Origin: Mastigias papua | Taxonomy: Eukaryota; Cnidaria; Scyphozoa; Rhizostomeae; Mastigiidae | Assembly: GCA_964019165.1 (NCBI GenBank) | Contig: OZ025284.1 | Span: 879,685 to 943,684, forward strand | DNA: 64,000 nucleotides | Reading direction: 5' to 3' | Shown: piece after piece, positions 1 through 32,410 of the stretch | Position numbering within the stretch: the first letter of the stretch is position 1 | Layout: the number at the start of each line of letters is the position of its first letter | The notes under the pieces: model-generated | What the model saw: only the letters and a program-made list of their open reading frames with translations | The model's database searches: none | What the model was told of the DNA's origin: nothing | Made by a program: the position numbers and the translations under genes

Positions 1-1500
1 ACACAAATTAGAGGGGCACAGCGGCCTCTGCCCGCCCTACTTAACAACCTTACCCTCTTTGCTCCCTCAAGAACTTTTACATGAAAACGTATTTTTAGCC
101 TAAACCAGAAAATTTAGTGTATAGTAGCGGATATATTAGTAATTATCTTTTAATGAGTTTCTATTCGCTTGTGCATAAAATGAAAGGGACACTCTGAAAT
201 TTTGGCATTTGAGACGGTAGCTAAGCTTTGCCACTCCTCCCATTCACTAATAGCTTCGTGTTTCCAGAGTCCAGAAAAAGTCACGGCTCCACGGCCGCCA
301 GCCGGAGGAAGATTTTGCGTTCTATATTACATTTGAGGAAGGCTTTTTAATTTTTATCAACAATCCAGTTTCAGCCAAGTTTTCAGTTAATGTGACATCA
401 ACTGTGACAGGCATAGCCCTTCTATAGCACAATGTTTAGAGACACACAATGCAGAGTTCAAGAACGTTGGCTAGTTTTGATTTTCTTAAAAAGGGAAGGT
501 ATATGATGAAGATTTGACAGCCAGAGGAAGGTTGGGCATTCTTCTGGACTCTGCGTGTTTCTGTACATGGGTACGGCCATGTATTCTGCAGTCCAGTCGA
601 AGTGTATATCAACACCCAGTGTTATCGTTCTAATGGGAATGTCTTTAAATGATTTCAACCTTTATCACCTAGAAGACCTTCCATTTAGCTACCTAGTACA
701 GCGTCCTTCTTCAAAATTGTGCAGAGCCTTTAGCTGCATGCTGACGGATTTTAACAGTCTTCAGTGACACCGCTAACACACTGAGTACACATTTTTAAAA
801 TTTAATGCAAGAAAATCAAAATTGTTAATAACACAGAAAACAAAGTTTAATAGCATCTGTTCTTCTTGCAAGGTTGGCAAAAGAAGCCAGCATTAAAAAT
901 ATGGAATGTTTTGCTATCGAGAAAACATCGACAACACAAGCTGTGAATCGAACACAACCTGGGTTACTGATCATCAATACCTTGTCAAATGCTTCATTTT
1001 CTAGTTCTAGATGGAAGACAAGGAGAGGGCTACGAAATAATGACTTGATCTTATCTGAGATTTTGGCTAGCTTTTCTATTTTCCTGATGATAGTGCCCGC
1101 GCATGTCAACGCTAGTAAGGTCGGCAAAGTTGGACAACGTGGTGGACACGACCACCTGTAAGGTTGCTAAAATGGAGTAACCCAGAATTTTGCTGGAAGG
1201 ATACTCATGTGGCTCGGGTGTGAACAGCATCAAAAGTTATCAGCTAAGTAAAGAAACGAGGCCGCTTTGCTTACAGTTGGATGGGTCAACGGAGCTTCTT
1301 TCCCTTGCCTCATAATTGGTTGCGCTCCCACATAAGGCGACCAATACAGCAGGACTGATGCCCCTTGCATGATCTTGGATGAGAAAAAATACCGTTCAAA
1401 AACACCACGGTTTTTGAATCCCTCCACGAATTGGGACCGTGATAGATGAGTGGCTAGATTATAAGAAATTCTCAGTTAACTCATTGTGATCTCCGCAATA
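1..1500. other. No recognisable gene
   Basis: Only short open frames on both strands, none with a domain or a run of exon-like signals that I recognise. The frames at 458-658 (minus) and 874-1161 (plus) lack similarity to any family I know, and no convincing splice chain links them. This may be intergenic sequence or decayed transposon. Confidence 0.5.
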
Positions 1501-1858
1501 CAACCACGTATGTAAAGGATACCCAAGAGAGAATCAATTGGTGGACAGAAGAGCTTTTCATACAGAGGTGCAAAAGTATGGAATAGTGTCTTAACTGAGT
1601 GTAGGGAAATACCATCATTACGCAAATTTAAACCTCTTTTAAACTAATTCTTACCTTCTAATTTATATTCTATATAAATCGTAGATTTTTAAGGGATTAT
1701 ACATTTATTTATTTTATTACATTGTATTTAGGTTATGTAGTGTTTTATTTTGTACTACAGCATAGCAACTTGTAACTTTTTAACGGAGGACCCCTTGAAA
1801 ATCAGCTAAGCTGAAGGGAAACCTTCCTTGAATATGTCAAATGAAATAAACAATGATT
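1500..1858 (+). mobile_element. LINE 3' end fragment (RT C-terminus plus 3' tail)
   Basis: The plus strand encodes a decayed tail containing FSYRGAKVWNSV, ending at a stop near 1648. This is the typical C-terminal end of non-LTR retrotransposon ORF2 (a WN-S/G-L motif near the end). About 150 bp further on is a stem-like tail, GGACCCCTTGAAAATCAGCT...GAAGGGAAACCTTCC. The same protein end (FSYRGAKLWNGL) and the same tail occur on the minus strand at 19626-20110, so both are copies of one family. 5'-truncated and inactive. Confidence 0.7.
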
Positions 1859-1924
1859 AATTCAAGGATGAAATCTCTAATGTTGAGATTTGCCGTCCAC
1901 TGCTGTTATTTGGCTATAGCACAT

Positions 1925-2125
1925 ACCTCTGGATAGGCCAATAACTCTAGTTAGGCTATACCTCTGGATAGGCCAATAACTCTAGCTAGGCCATACCTCT
2001 GGATAGGCCAATAACTCTAGCTAGGCCATACCTCTGGATAGGCCAATAACTCTAGCTAGGCCATACCTCTGGATAGGCCAATAACTCTAGCTAGGCCATA
2101 CCTCTGGCTAGGGCATACATCTGGA
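1925..2125. repeat. 35-bp minisatellite, about 5.5 copies
   Basis: Direct tandem repeat with an exact 35-bp period (starts at 1925, 1960, 1995 and so on). The unit begins ACCTCTGGATAGGCCAATAA. The first unit carries two variants and the last is degenerate. Non-coding. Confidence 0.9.
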
Positions 2126-2145
2126 GTTCAAGTACAAAGGATAAA

Positions 2146-2358
2146 CAGGCCTTTCAATGAGTAAATTGGACGCGCGCTGCCAATTGCGCGCGTGGGATCG
2201 CTTGCGTGCGCTAAGCATTCAATTTTTAGAGCTTTCCTTAGTACTTGGATGCATACTTTTCATAAAGCTTGAGTGAGCGACAAATCGAGCGCGTGAACTG
2301 AGCTTGGCCCGTGCCTACGCGCTAGTGCGCAATCGCGCGCGTCTCATTGGAAGGGCTG
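2146..2358. mobile_element. MITE-like palindromic element, copy 1
   Basis: 213-bp element starting CAGGCCTTTCAATGAG and ending with a two-mismatch inverted copy. The interior is GC-rich and alternates GCGCGC, unlike the AT-rich surroundings. A second copy at 17105-17316 has the same ends and the same central block (a shared run around TTTTTAGAGCTTTCC). No coding capacity. CAG...CTG ends suggest an hAT-type non-autonomous element, but a clean 8-bp target duplication is not visible. Confidence 0.7.
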
Positions 2359-2359
2359 G

Positions 2360-3218
2360 ACAAAGCTATCAAGCATTGTTTCACACCTTCTGTTTCCACT
2401 TGACTTTGGAAAGAAGCAACTTAGAATATCAGAGAAAATACACAAGGGCAATAATATTCAGATCATTTCAAAGCTATAATATTTCACATCGGGTTCTTTG
2501 ATATTCCCAACAACTTATCTAATTTTGGTTTAGACAGAGCTTACCCTTTACGTTGATGAAGGTACTGAGGTTTTGGTAATGTTCACCATAACAAACAACT
2601 CCAATGCCGTGAAAACAAGCTTTTTTCGGCACTTTCGTGAAACCATGCATAAAGATCACTGAAAACCGAGCTGAAAGCCACGCTGAGGCGAAATAGTTAT
2701 GAATCATGTCGTCTATAGTTAATCTCCTATTAATGTGTTTTTTCTGAGTGCTATTCGGAGATCCTTGTTCAAACGTTTAGGGCCTCTTAGTGGGTTCATC
2801 CCTACTCAGTATGAGTTAATTTCTAGACTTATTCATCTATACAATTGGACATAATGTGACCCGAGGTCACGATGACGAGACGGCTATACTCGAATGAAAC
2901 AGAATATCGAAACAGCTTCACCTTCCAAAATAGCGATAAAGGACTGAAAGCACCAAAGTGACTTAGAGCTATTGCAAATGACACTTTGCCATGCTGTGCT
3001 TTCAAAAGAGCTAAGACAAAAAGCGAAAGATGATTACTCTTCAAAGTAGGTACCGTTCTGTTTTATGTTCCCGTATCTATGAACACTATGGTGTCAAGAG
3101 ATTTCGTGATCGTTGCTTGCAAAGGCGTGGATGAAATTAAATAAAAAATTAAAGCAAAAATCATTTAGTGAACAGCAGCGGAAAGTGGGATTCCTTGCGA
3201 GGGTGTATCTTCATAAAT
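2360..3218. other. Stretch without recognised gene
   Basis: Short frames only, with no domain, repeat or splice pattern that I can support. Presumed intergenic DNA downstream of the phosphoglycerate mutase gene. Confidence 0.4.
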
Positions 3219-3475
3219 CAATTCGATATCCGCGATCTAGTTGTCATGGCGGAGTCTGGGGATGAATTAGAGGAGAAAAATTCTAGACAACCATTTTGAA
3301 AAGCTTTTCCAATGATCAGAGATAACGGAGGGACTTCAAAACATTATTAAATCCAATCACCTTCACTTCGTACGTGCAATCAGGTTGATAACCAAAATGG
3401 TTGCCTTCACCGTTTCACCCCTAATTCATTTACAGACTCCGATGTGACAACAACAAGGCCTCGGATATCGAATTG
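3219..3475. repeat. Foldback inverted repeat (~58-bp arms)
   Basis: The left arm starts CAATTCGATATCCGCG and continues to about 3276. The right arm (about 3415-3475) is its imperfect reverse complement, ending CGGATATCGAATTG. The spacer is about 140 bp and non-coding. The shape is that of a small foldback or MITE element lying just downstream of the phosphoglycerate mutase stop codon. Confidence 0.65.
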
Positions 3476-3700
3476 GTGAATTGGGAAAGAGGCAAAACAA
3501 AACACCCATATCTCTCTCAAGCAATGTGTCGCAATGCACTAAATATATAATAATTTCCAGCAAGAATAACATTCATCACAGCTAGGCCTAATTCAAATAA
3601 ATAACAAAATCACACTAGTTACCAGCCCGCTGTTATCACACGATACCAATCATCGAACAAGCACTTGCAGTAGTAAAGATTTCTAGTTCCCAGTCCCTTT

Positions 3701-16043
<12,343 letters not shown>

Positions 16044-16556
16044 TTTAGCTTTTTCTCTATGAAAGAAAACAATTACTTTGAGATTTCTAAATATACAAAA
16101 AAGAAGTGACAAACAAAGTCGTTGGATGGTGAAAAATGTATAATTTGCTCTTATTCTTATTCTGCTAAACAGCCAATCCCTACAGACAACAGACCATCAT
16201 TGTTGATGAAGGTGCTTCTCCTCGACTAGCCTAGCTACTCAAATAGCCCATCTTTGAGGAGCTACCCAAGTACAATTCCTTTTATTTACATGATATAATT
16301 GTGCATGTTGTTTCTCATTTTTACTTCTTCTGCAGCATTTGTCATGTATTAGTTAAGATGATTCTGACAAAATTCAATCAAAACTGTGACATCACAATGC
16401 AACTGCTTTTATTCGATCAATCACCCCACTGCAATTCTTCTGAGAAAAAGGATAGTCATTGGCTATTATTCTCTGGAGTTGTAAAATACATATAAAACTG
16501 AATCCGTAGTCCACTTCTTTGCATTTTTGCAGGGCTGGATCTCTAACTAGCATATT

Positions 16557-17000
16557 TTACATAAACCAGACAGGAAAAGCTGTTATTGACAACAAGGAAT
16601 GCATACAATACATTTTACATTTTCTTGCTAAGTCATTAATAATTGTCAACATTCTAACATTTGCTAACTGAAGGTTCCAAAATTGGGGTACACACGTGGA
16701 GAAGACTCTGTCTCCATGTTTCAGTGCACAATTTCGGTTCAGCAGAGAGCTGCCATGTAAACAGGGCAAAAGGTACTTTGATCTCTTCAACTTGAGCAAA
16801 TCAGTTACATATTTTGTTCCTTGTGTTTGCAATGATCTAAAAACCATAGTTGCAACTCTATCTAATAGCAGCCTGAACTGCAATTTCTTTATACCAAGAG
16901 ATATTTCTTCAAAACTGAAAGACCATGGATAGCCCTGACAGCAAGGTTGCAAGCATGTTGCATTTTTGATATAATTGCAAGATCTAGAAGACCAATTCAC
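16557..17000 (-). mobile_element. LINE fragment (ORF2 C-terminal region)
   Basis: The minus frame of 147 residues resembles the region after the RT domain in L2/CR1-like elements: a hydrophobic VFRSLQTQGTKYVTDLL stretch (compare the family pattern of long amphipathic helix then 'P-x-Y-L-x-D-L-L'), then GDRVFSTCVPQFWNLQL (compare 'G-x-R-x-F-S-x-x-A-P-x-x-W-N-x-L'). Truncated at the 5' end; an old insertion in the mutase 5' intron. Confidence 0.65.
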
Positions 17001-17104
17001 AGTTGATTAAAATCTAAACCAACCATTTAATAAACAAATAAATGTATCATTTACAAGCATGCTTAAAGAAATTCTAGTCACACCATGTACTGTCTGAGCA
17101 ACAG

Positions 17105-17316
17105 CAGGCCTTTCAATGAGTAAATTGGACACGCATGCCAATCGAGCGCGTAGGATCATTTGCATGCACTAAACATTAAATTTTTAGAGCTTTCCTTAGT
17201 ACTTGGATGCATACTTTTCATAAAGTTGGAGCAAGCGACAAATCAAGCACATGAACGGAGCTGGGCGAGTGCCTGCGTGCTCGTGCGTGATCACGCACAT
17301 CTCATTGAAAGGCCTG
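17105..17316. mobile_element. MITE-like palindromic element, copy 2
   Basis: 212 bp bounded by perfect 16-bp terminal inverted repeats, CAGGCCTTTCAATGAG / CTCATTGAAAGGCCTG. Same family as 2146-2358. Here several CpGs are changed to CA/TG, consistent with methylation-driven decay. Confidence 0.8.
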
Positions 17317-17479
17317 GAACAGCCAAATGTATCAAAACTGCTATCTATGGTAATATTTGGTTTGTTATTTTATAACTCCAAAAATTAACAAAAAAATTCA
17401 ACATACCTTGTTTTGCACCAGATACAGTGAGAAAGGACACGGAGTCATCCGGTCCCAACTGTATATGGTGCTTACTATT

Positions 17480-19137
17480 TAACATGTTTACCACAGGGTA
17501 AGTAAAGTTCATCTCAAATCAGATGTCCCAGGAATCAGATGCTAATCTACTTATCACAAATAGAGAAGGGTATGTGGGGCAGGGATGGTGCAGGTAGGAT
17601 TCAGACTATGGTGAGGATTTTTGGGTTAGGATTTACCTTATAAACCAAGGCACACCAGAACATAGACTTCTTGAGGTTCCATTTATGATACACATAGAGA
17701 TCAATACAAGTAGCATTATGATTGGTTTCTATGTATATGAATAAAATAGGTGTCCAAAACAGCAGGTAACCATGGGCCCGTGGGTCAGTGACATCCCTTT
17801 CCCCACCACTGACTAGGATAACATAAAGTACAAAGAGGCCTGGTTTGCATTGAAACAAATGCTAACAAGCCAGTGTGGAATGTACCATTTCTGTGCACTG
17901 GACAGCATAATTATCAATTGTTAGTGTGCACCTAAAGTTCACATTTTCCCATGATAGGCAACAAAAGTAATGTTATTGTACCAGTTAGATACTCTCTACA
18001 TCGGACACGTCCGGTACACAGCACCTTCTGTAAACTTGTATGGCTCTGGCTCTGATGCACTTTTATAACTAAAGGGTAGTCTCAACTCTGGCATTTGTTG
18101 CAAAATCTGCAAACATTGGGGGGGGGGAGGGGAGGCACGTATACCAAAGTCTCTTCCTCCGGCTCTATGACTATGTCTCCGGTTACCATGCAATCCTGGG
18201 TACATGGCAAGTGAAGATTTAATGATTCGAGTGCAGTGGGAGGATAGTGAAGGTTCCTTTAATGCCATGAGCTTCCTAATAAAACAATTATGGGAATCAT
18301 GGGACCAGGCCAAATTCCTGGCAACTTACGTTGAACCAAATTACTAATCATTTACCCACCTTCGACGTTTGATCTGTCCCTACTTTGACTCCAGGTGCCC
18401 CTTGTGCAAGATGAAGTGGAAAGGAAAGGATAAAGGGCAACACCAGGGCACAAATCAAAATGAGGCTATCATGTTACGCTCCTTCGCATATTGAAGCTGG
18501 GAGAGAGCAGTAGACTTTCCAAAAGTGTACTTTCCACTCACATAGAACTCTATGACCTTCCATCATTACGTAAACAGAATGAGGACAAAGTCACTGAAAA
18601 GGGTGAATGATAAAGCAGATACAGGATAGTCTTAGCAATACAGTCAGAGACAGAATTTGGCCACGCAGAGGACCGTGCATTGGCAGCTTTTACGCCAAAA
18701 ATACTGTTTTACGTGGTCTGTCTTAAAAAATCAAAAACCAAAATTACTCAACACACTGAAGACCACACATCACAAAATTACACTAGCGGCCTACAGCTAT
18801 GATTGACGTAGAAGCATTTATCAAACGAGAAAATGTTGAATTACCGCAAAGGTGTGGCAGTTCATCAAAAAGACATCATCTGAAAGATTAAATCTCGACT
18901 TTGGCTCTACTGGCTTTCTACCCTTTCCATGCACCAAAATCTCAAACGTAAAATGGTGGTACATTGCTGTGGCAATATACAAGCAATGGATGTGGTTTCT
19001 CTAGCAGCCAGAAAGCTGAAAAGAGCAGCTTTGCAGTACTAACCATAGTGAATTACCCACAATAAATACAATAGAACATATTGAATATAGAAAATATTTT
19101 CAGATTTTAAGACAAAATCTCAAATCCTAGTTCCAGC
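17480..19137. other. Stretch without recognised gene
   Basis: Frames such as 17996-18313 (minus) have no recognisable domain. A G-rich run lies at 18119-18130. Presumed intergenic DNA between the mutase and SSUH2 remnants. Confidence 0.4.
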
Positions 19138-19284
19138 TTACAAGACCATACACTCACAACAGCATTGCTGAGGATAATCTGGGAGGTGAACTCTGTTATC
19201 CCTACTATAAACCCAGAATCGATAAGGTTTGTCTTTCCAAACGCAGTTTACCTCGTTGAAGGGAACTGCATGCAAAACATGTCT
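19138..19284 (-). pseudogene. Orphan SSUH2 terminal exon (third copy remnant)
   Basis: 147 bp, exactly the length of the last exon of both complete SSUH2 copies (23565-23711, 48717-48863). It has an intact pyrimidine-rich acceptor (CTCCTACAG), phase 0 and a stop after DYPQQCCCECMVL. The 48 residues are clearly homologous but more diverged than the two complete copies are from each other (for example YSRDNRVHLPDYPQQ against YGTDHRVHCPDYPQQ). No other exons of this copy were found. It is most simply a deletion remnant of an older duplicate. It could still act as an alternative 3' exon, because exon 11 of the copy upstream ends in the compatible phase. Confidence 0.8.
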
Positions 19285-19625
19285 CTGTAGGAGAAAAAAA
19301 GCTTTAAAAAGGCATAAAATATTCAGCAAAAAACAAATTTAATATACGTAAGGGCATAACCAATATTTTTGCACAACTTCAAAAACAAAAGATTGGCCAA
19401 ACGCTAAAAGATGTTATTGAAAAGATATAAAGACAACATTGATCATTAAATGCGTAACCTGCTTAAATACAATTCAGACGTTTTCCAATCCTTGATTCGT
19501 ACTGATAATGAGTACATGTTGAATCAAAAACTGTAAAACAGTTATTATTAGAAGCACCTTCACAATCAACACAACTCTCCAAGTACTTAAATCATTTACT
19601 ATGCTTCATTTCATTTTTCACTTTC

Positions 19626-20110
19626 ATTTATTTAAGGAGGGTTGCCCTTCAACAAGTTGATTTTCAAGGGGCCCTCCGATAAAATATTAATTACAAGATA
19701 AGTAGGAAAAAGCTATTAATTTAAATTAAATTGCAAAACCCTATTACAATATTCAGAACCTATTAACAATGATATTAAAATACGAACCTAAATAAAAGAA
19801 ATAAAATGCGAACCTAAATAAATCAAAATAAAGTAAAACAGCTTTAGATAGTTTTCTTGAAACTAAACAAGGAGGTTGCCTGCTTTGACTCGGCTGACAG
19901 GCCATTCCATAATTTTGCACCTCTATATGAAAAGCATCTCTGGCCATTTGATGACCTTTTCTTTGGTAACCTAAGGTCGGTCCCCGTGTTGCGAAGGCTG
20001 TATGATGAACAGAGCGAATTTCGTATGAATAGGTCTTTAAATACATATGGGACTTTTATCGGTAGATGCTCATTCATTCACGTTCACAAATGTCGAGTTA
20101 TCAAACCTAT
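19626..20110 (-). mobile_element. LINE 3' end fragment, same family as 1500-1858
   Basis: The minus frames encode a LINE ORF2 C-terminus: RNSLCSSYSLRNTGTD... then FSYRGAKLWNGL and a stop, with frameshifts. The 3' tail contains CCCCTTGAAAATCAACTTG and a GAAGGGCAACCCTCC stem. The protein end and tail match the copy at 1500-1858. Confidence 0.75.
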
Positions 20111-20739
20111 ATAAAAAGAATTTCTTTCCATGCAAGCCAACGTATAAACAGCCCAAGAGTGAAGCGACCTGGGCACAACCTACGTTGGGCAACGTCAAAA
20201 AGAGGGTACAAATGCCATGAGATGACGTAGAATCAAAAACGGCAATCTAGCAGAATTGGCATCATTATCAAGATTCGTTCCTGCTGCCTAAATCATAAAG
20301 CTGTTTAGTAAATACACTACTTCTGAAAAGAGAGTAGTAACTCCTGTGGGGTTTGGGGCGTATCACACCTCCAGTATTTCCAAACAGCGAGTAAATTAAG
20401 GCAAATATTTTCAGGCAGATATTCAAAAATGCAGTATATTTATAATGAAGTAATGACATTAGGGAAGGCTTTATTCGCTGCTAAATATGCAACTCAAACA
20501 TAAATGCAATAACTGTAATACATATATTTGATGAAATTAAGTGTAGACATGAGTGATCATTCTAAAGATCTTAAGCAATGGGTTTACATGCATAGGTAAC
20601 ATAAAACAAATGCGCCATTCCAGCTGAAATATTTAAATGGTCGTTAAATGACGTAAGTAGTACTCACAGAAAACATCGGGTTTAGAAAACACAGAAAACA
20701 TTAGGTGAGAAACAGGTCAGATGAGATTTTTGCATTACA

Positions 20740-22080
20740 GGATATGATATGGTGCTTAGAGATATGATATTTAGACAAGATATGAGAATATTAATAATTT
20801 AGTAGTGGCATTGAGAAACATATTAATTTAATATCACGGATATGGAGACGTGACTTGGGAGGTGACAGATAAGAGATGAGCTTTGAAAGATACAATATAG
20901 GTGGTAGACCTGAGAAATTTACTGTAGGTGGCTGACTCGAGAGAAAACTGTAGTTGGTGGCTGTAGGAGGTGTATCTGAGAGGTGTGAGCTTGATGTTAG
21001 GCCTAGATGAGAGTCAGATGGTATAAATGAGGGATGTTAGTTATGTAGAAGTTGTGAGTTTGGTAGCAGACCTAGAAGATATGATTCAGATGGCAATCTG
21101 ACCTTCTTATCATTAGCACTTCTGTTCTTTATGTTTACTCATTTTTCAGTAGTGTACTCTTTCTTATTGCCTTTTGGTGAATAATAGGTGTTCTTTTCAA
21201 TTTCAGATTGAGGGTGTGATCTTAATGGTAGATTTGAAGAATGTGACTTAGGTGATAGACTTGAGGCACTTGAGGCATGTGACTTAAGTGGTAGGTGTGA
21301 AAGGTGAGATTTACATGATAGACTAGAGGGATGTACTTCAGGTGGTAGACTTGATGTATGTGATTTAGATGATAAACCTGAAGGATGTGATTTAGATGGT
21401 AAACCTGAGGGATGTGATTCAGGTGGTAGACTTGAAGGATGTGAAGTAGATAGTGGATGTGAAGGATGTCATTCAGGTGTTAGATGTGAATGTAATGGTT
21501 TAGTTGGTAGAGCTGAGAGATGTGATTTAGATGGTAGATGAAGGATGAGATTTACATGATAGACTTGAGGTATGTGATTTAAGTGGTAGATGTGAAGGAT
21601 GAGATTTACATCACTGACTTGAGGGATGTGATTTAGGTGGTAGATCTGATGGAAGTGATTTAGATAGCAGACCCAAGAGATGTGATTTAGGTGGTAGATT
21701 TGAGGGATGTGATTTAGGTGGTAGACTTGAGGGATGTGCTTTCTTTGGTATACCTGAGAGATGTGATTTAGTTGGTAGATGTGAAGGATGTTAAGGTAGC
21801 CCTGAGGGATATATATGGAAGACACAGAGGGTGTAGTTAAGGTGGTAGAGCTGAGAGGTGTGGCTTTGATGGTAGATCTAAGGGATGAAGGCGTTTCAAG
21901 ACAAATAAGAGCTACAAGACACGGTATTCTTTGTTGTCAAAGACCTGGCCAAACGCTCTCGGCTTTTCACTCGACAACACTCTATATGTTTGTCGAGAGA
22001 AATGTCGAGAGCGATTGGGCACCCTCCGCTCGACAACGCTCGTCATCTCTGGATTTAGTTCTACACAACCTAAAACTTAA
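20740..22080. repeat. Degenerate 27-bp minisatellite
   Basis: Many imperfect 27-bp units such as GATTTAGGTGGTAGATTTGA plus GGGATGT, best preserved at 21640-21800. The minus frame reads as 9-residue repeats (YHLNHIPQV type) but only because 27 is a multiple of 3. The same repeat occurs inside SSUH2 intron 5 in both duplicated units (28200-28640, 53110-53550). This suggests that the block is left over from the same older SSUH2 copy as the exon at 19138-19284. Confidence 0.85.
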
Positions 22081-22123
22081 GAAACTTTAAGAACTACAAG
22101 GAAAGAGGTTTTCCTCTTCGGAT

Positions 22124-22376
22124 ATGACACAATGTGTGTGCTGTGGATGTGGAAGAAAGATTGCCGTGGATATAAAACAAAATGTATGCCGTGAATCTAA
22201 AAGACTGATTGCCGTGGATTTGAAACAATATGTGTGCCGTGAATGTGAAAGAATGATTGCCGCAGATATGAAACAATCTGTGTGCCGTGAATGTGAAAGA
22301 AAGTATGTGTGCAGTGAATCTCAAAGAAAATGTAAGACATTACAGAAAGGTTGTCGTTCTGACAAAGAATAAATAA
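22124..22376. repeat. 48-bp minisatellite at the duplication boundary
   Basis: Tandem 48-bp units, each beginning ATTGCCGTGGAT and containing GTGCCGTGAAT, about four copies, ending in an (AATA)n tract. The plus frame gives a Cys-rich 16-residue repeat (about 82 residues) with no recognisable fold. The homologous start of unit 2 (47397) begins inside this array, so the array marks the left breakpoint. Confidence 0.85.
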
Positions 22377-23564
22377 ATAAATAAATAAATGATAATATTT
22401 AACCAAGTAACATCGCATCAGTTGGTTTAACTGTTTTCCATGCGAGACCTGCATATAGCAATAGTTACCTAACGTTTGCATTAGATAACAGGATAATGTG
22501 CCGTAGCCCTTGCGGGCCACTGTATTACAGCCTTCCTTATTTTTAATTACTTACCTTGAGCCAAATGACATTGAGGCTATGCCCTCATGGTATCAAGGCA
22601 ACTCACCTCCTGTCATGAGACTCTATGCAAAGGGATGGGTTGGCAATATGATTAAAAACTGAGAGTTAAAGACTTTGATTTTTGCATATCAATGAAAATA
22701 AAAATTAAGGTGTTGCTAATTGTTAAGGCAAAAAGACAAACTGAAAGCAATGATATCTAATTTGAAAGGCATTCTAATCTGCAATTATCTCGTTAACAGT
22801 AAATATAGCATATAAGAATATACTCTATGCAGTGATGAATATTAAAATATATTATACTACGGCGGTTTCCATATAATTTAGAATCACATGCGTGCAATGT
22901 TTGTAAGATAAGTGGAGATTATACAAATATCATCAGTTAAAGCGGTACCCATCACCGGAGGTCTGAAGAATCAGTCAGCTTTAAACAGGTCAGCCAAACA
23001 AAACGAAATGAAAAATTGCTGGAAAAATTCCTAAAAGTAAGTGAGGCTACTATAGCACCTAGAAAGATGAGGGACGTGAAGAAACAACGACAAGCGGGTA
23101 AGGGGGCATTATTTATCCAACCGACAGCTGTTGCCCCTCTTTTATCTTCCTATAAATTGAGCATAACTCAGCGCTACTGCCTAAAAATATAGAGCTCGAC
23201 AAACAGCAACAGCCATTAAATTATCGGATATCTATTGATACGTTTATATCCTCGGGTACTTCATGAAAGGAGGCCACGTATTACTTTTGGTATTCTAAAG
23301 TCTTTCCTCGCTTCATTCACCTACCTTTTCAGCGCTGGATTCGCAACAGGGCCGGCCTAGTCTATTCACATACATAAGTCGTGTCTTTGCTAACATTGCA
23401 CTACAATCAGTTCTGGATTGTAAAAGCCTTTAAAGTACCAATAACAGCTTAAAAATTATGATTAAAAATCATATTGAATTACCCACAATAACTATAGTAG
23501 AATATATTGAATATAGGAAATGTTGTCAGAGTTTCTGGCCAAATCTCAAAATCCCAGTTCCAGT

Positions 23565-31590
<8,026 letters not shown>

Positions 31591-31709
31591 AACTAGGTCA
31601 GATCGTCAGTTCTGGAAGAAAAGGAAATCTGGGATAAGCAGTCTAATACAAATTATCTGTAACATTATGACTAGTTAAAATAAACCAATAAAAACTCCAT
31701 GTATAACAG

Positions 31710-32060
31710 TCAAAAATCATCTCCCCTCTCTTTCTCCAGGTACCATAGCCATCATGGGGGCATGTACTGTGATAGCTTTTCATTTTTGACCACCTGCATG
31801 TCATTCGCTTTCATTACAAAATCTTCTGCTGCAGATGACAGTATAATCTGCTTCTGGCAGCCTCTTGCATTTCTGCCTGTAATCTTCCCTGTTAAAATGG
31901 CATGGTCCAAAACTCATTCTGAATGGCCTTCCCTGTCAATTTTATTTCCTTCTTGTTGCTGATATAGTGGTTTCTGTCATTGCCCTCTTGCGCACTTCCT
32001 TATTGCTGACATAGAATATCCAGGATATTTCTAACAATGAGCTTTTCTGACAAAAATCTT
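31710..32060 (-). mobile_element. Decayed LINE RT C-terminus in the shared 5' region, unit 1
   Basis: The minus strand, across frameshifts and stops, reads like the C-terminal part of a non-LTR retrotransposon: SNKEV-x-KRA..., then GKITGRNARG followed by an amphipathic stretch (compare the family pattern G-K-x-x-G-x-R-x-R-G-R). An identical decayed copy sits at 56200-56550, so it predates the duplication. Confidence 0.5.
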
Positions 32061-32410
32061 AGGAAAGCCTTTTGAGCCCTAATTTCACTATATCCTGAGA
32101 TAAGCTGTTTCATGGCCCATAAACAAAAGAGGGCATGGTAGGTTCCTCTTCAGGTCCAATGTGTGTAAAACAGTCTAAAGTTTCAAGTACATGGCTTGGA
32201 TTGCCTTCTGATATATGATAAAAATGACAGAAAATGCTTGAGTGCTCTATTTATAAGGGGGGGCACCAAGACCCTTTTTAACAGTCTAGGGGGGTCTTGC
32301 CCCAAGTCACCCTCCAGCTATAGGATTGGGTAGTCGATGGTATAAGTAATCAGTTGTCAATACTTCAGCTATCAATTGAAATACACTCTCCTGCTTCCTG
32401 AAGGGAGAGT

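Larger units (their letters stand above)
16057..17480 (-). other. Probable 5' intron and 5' untranslated exon of phosphoglycerate mutase
   Basis: An acceptor lies at 16058-16057, just upstream of the start codon. A candidate upstream exon ends at a strong donor at about 17407 (CAAG|GTATGT, minus). Joined, the upstream frame is not in phase with the mutase, so the exon would be noncoding leader. The true 5' end is unknown. The intron holds a LINE fragment and a MITE. Confidence 0.4.

Noticed and set aside
17996..18313. 105-residue minus-strand frame
   Set aside because: No recognisable domain; contains a poly-Pro run from a G-rich stretch; no flanking splice pattern.
21469..21825. Protein of YHLNHIPQV repeats
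   Set aside because: Comes from a degenerate 27-bp minisatellite whose other copies are intronic.
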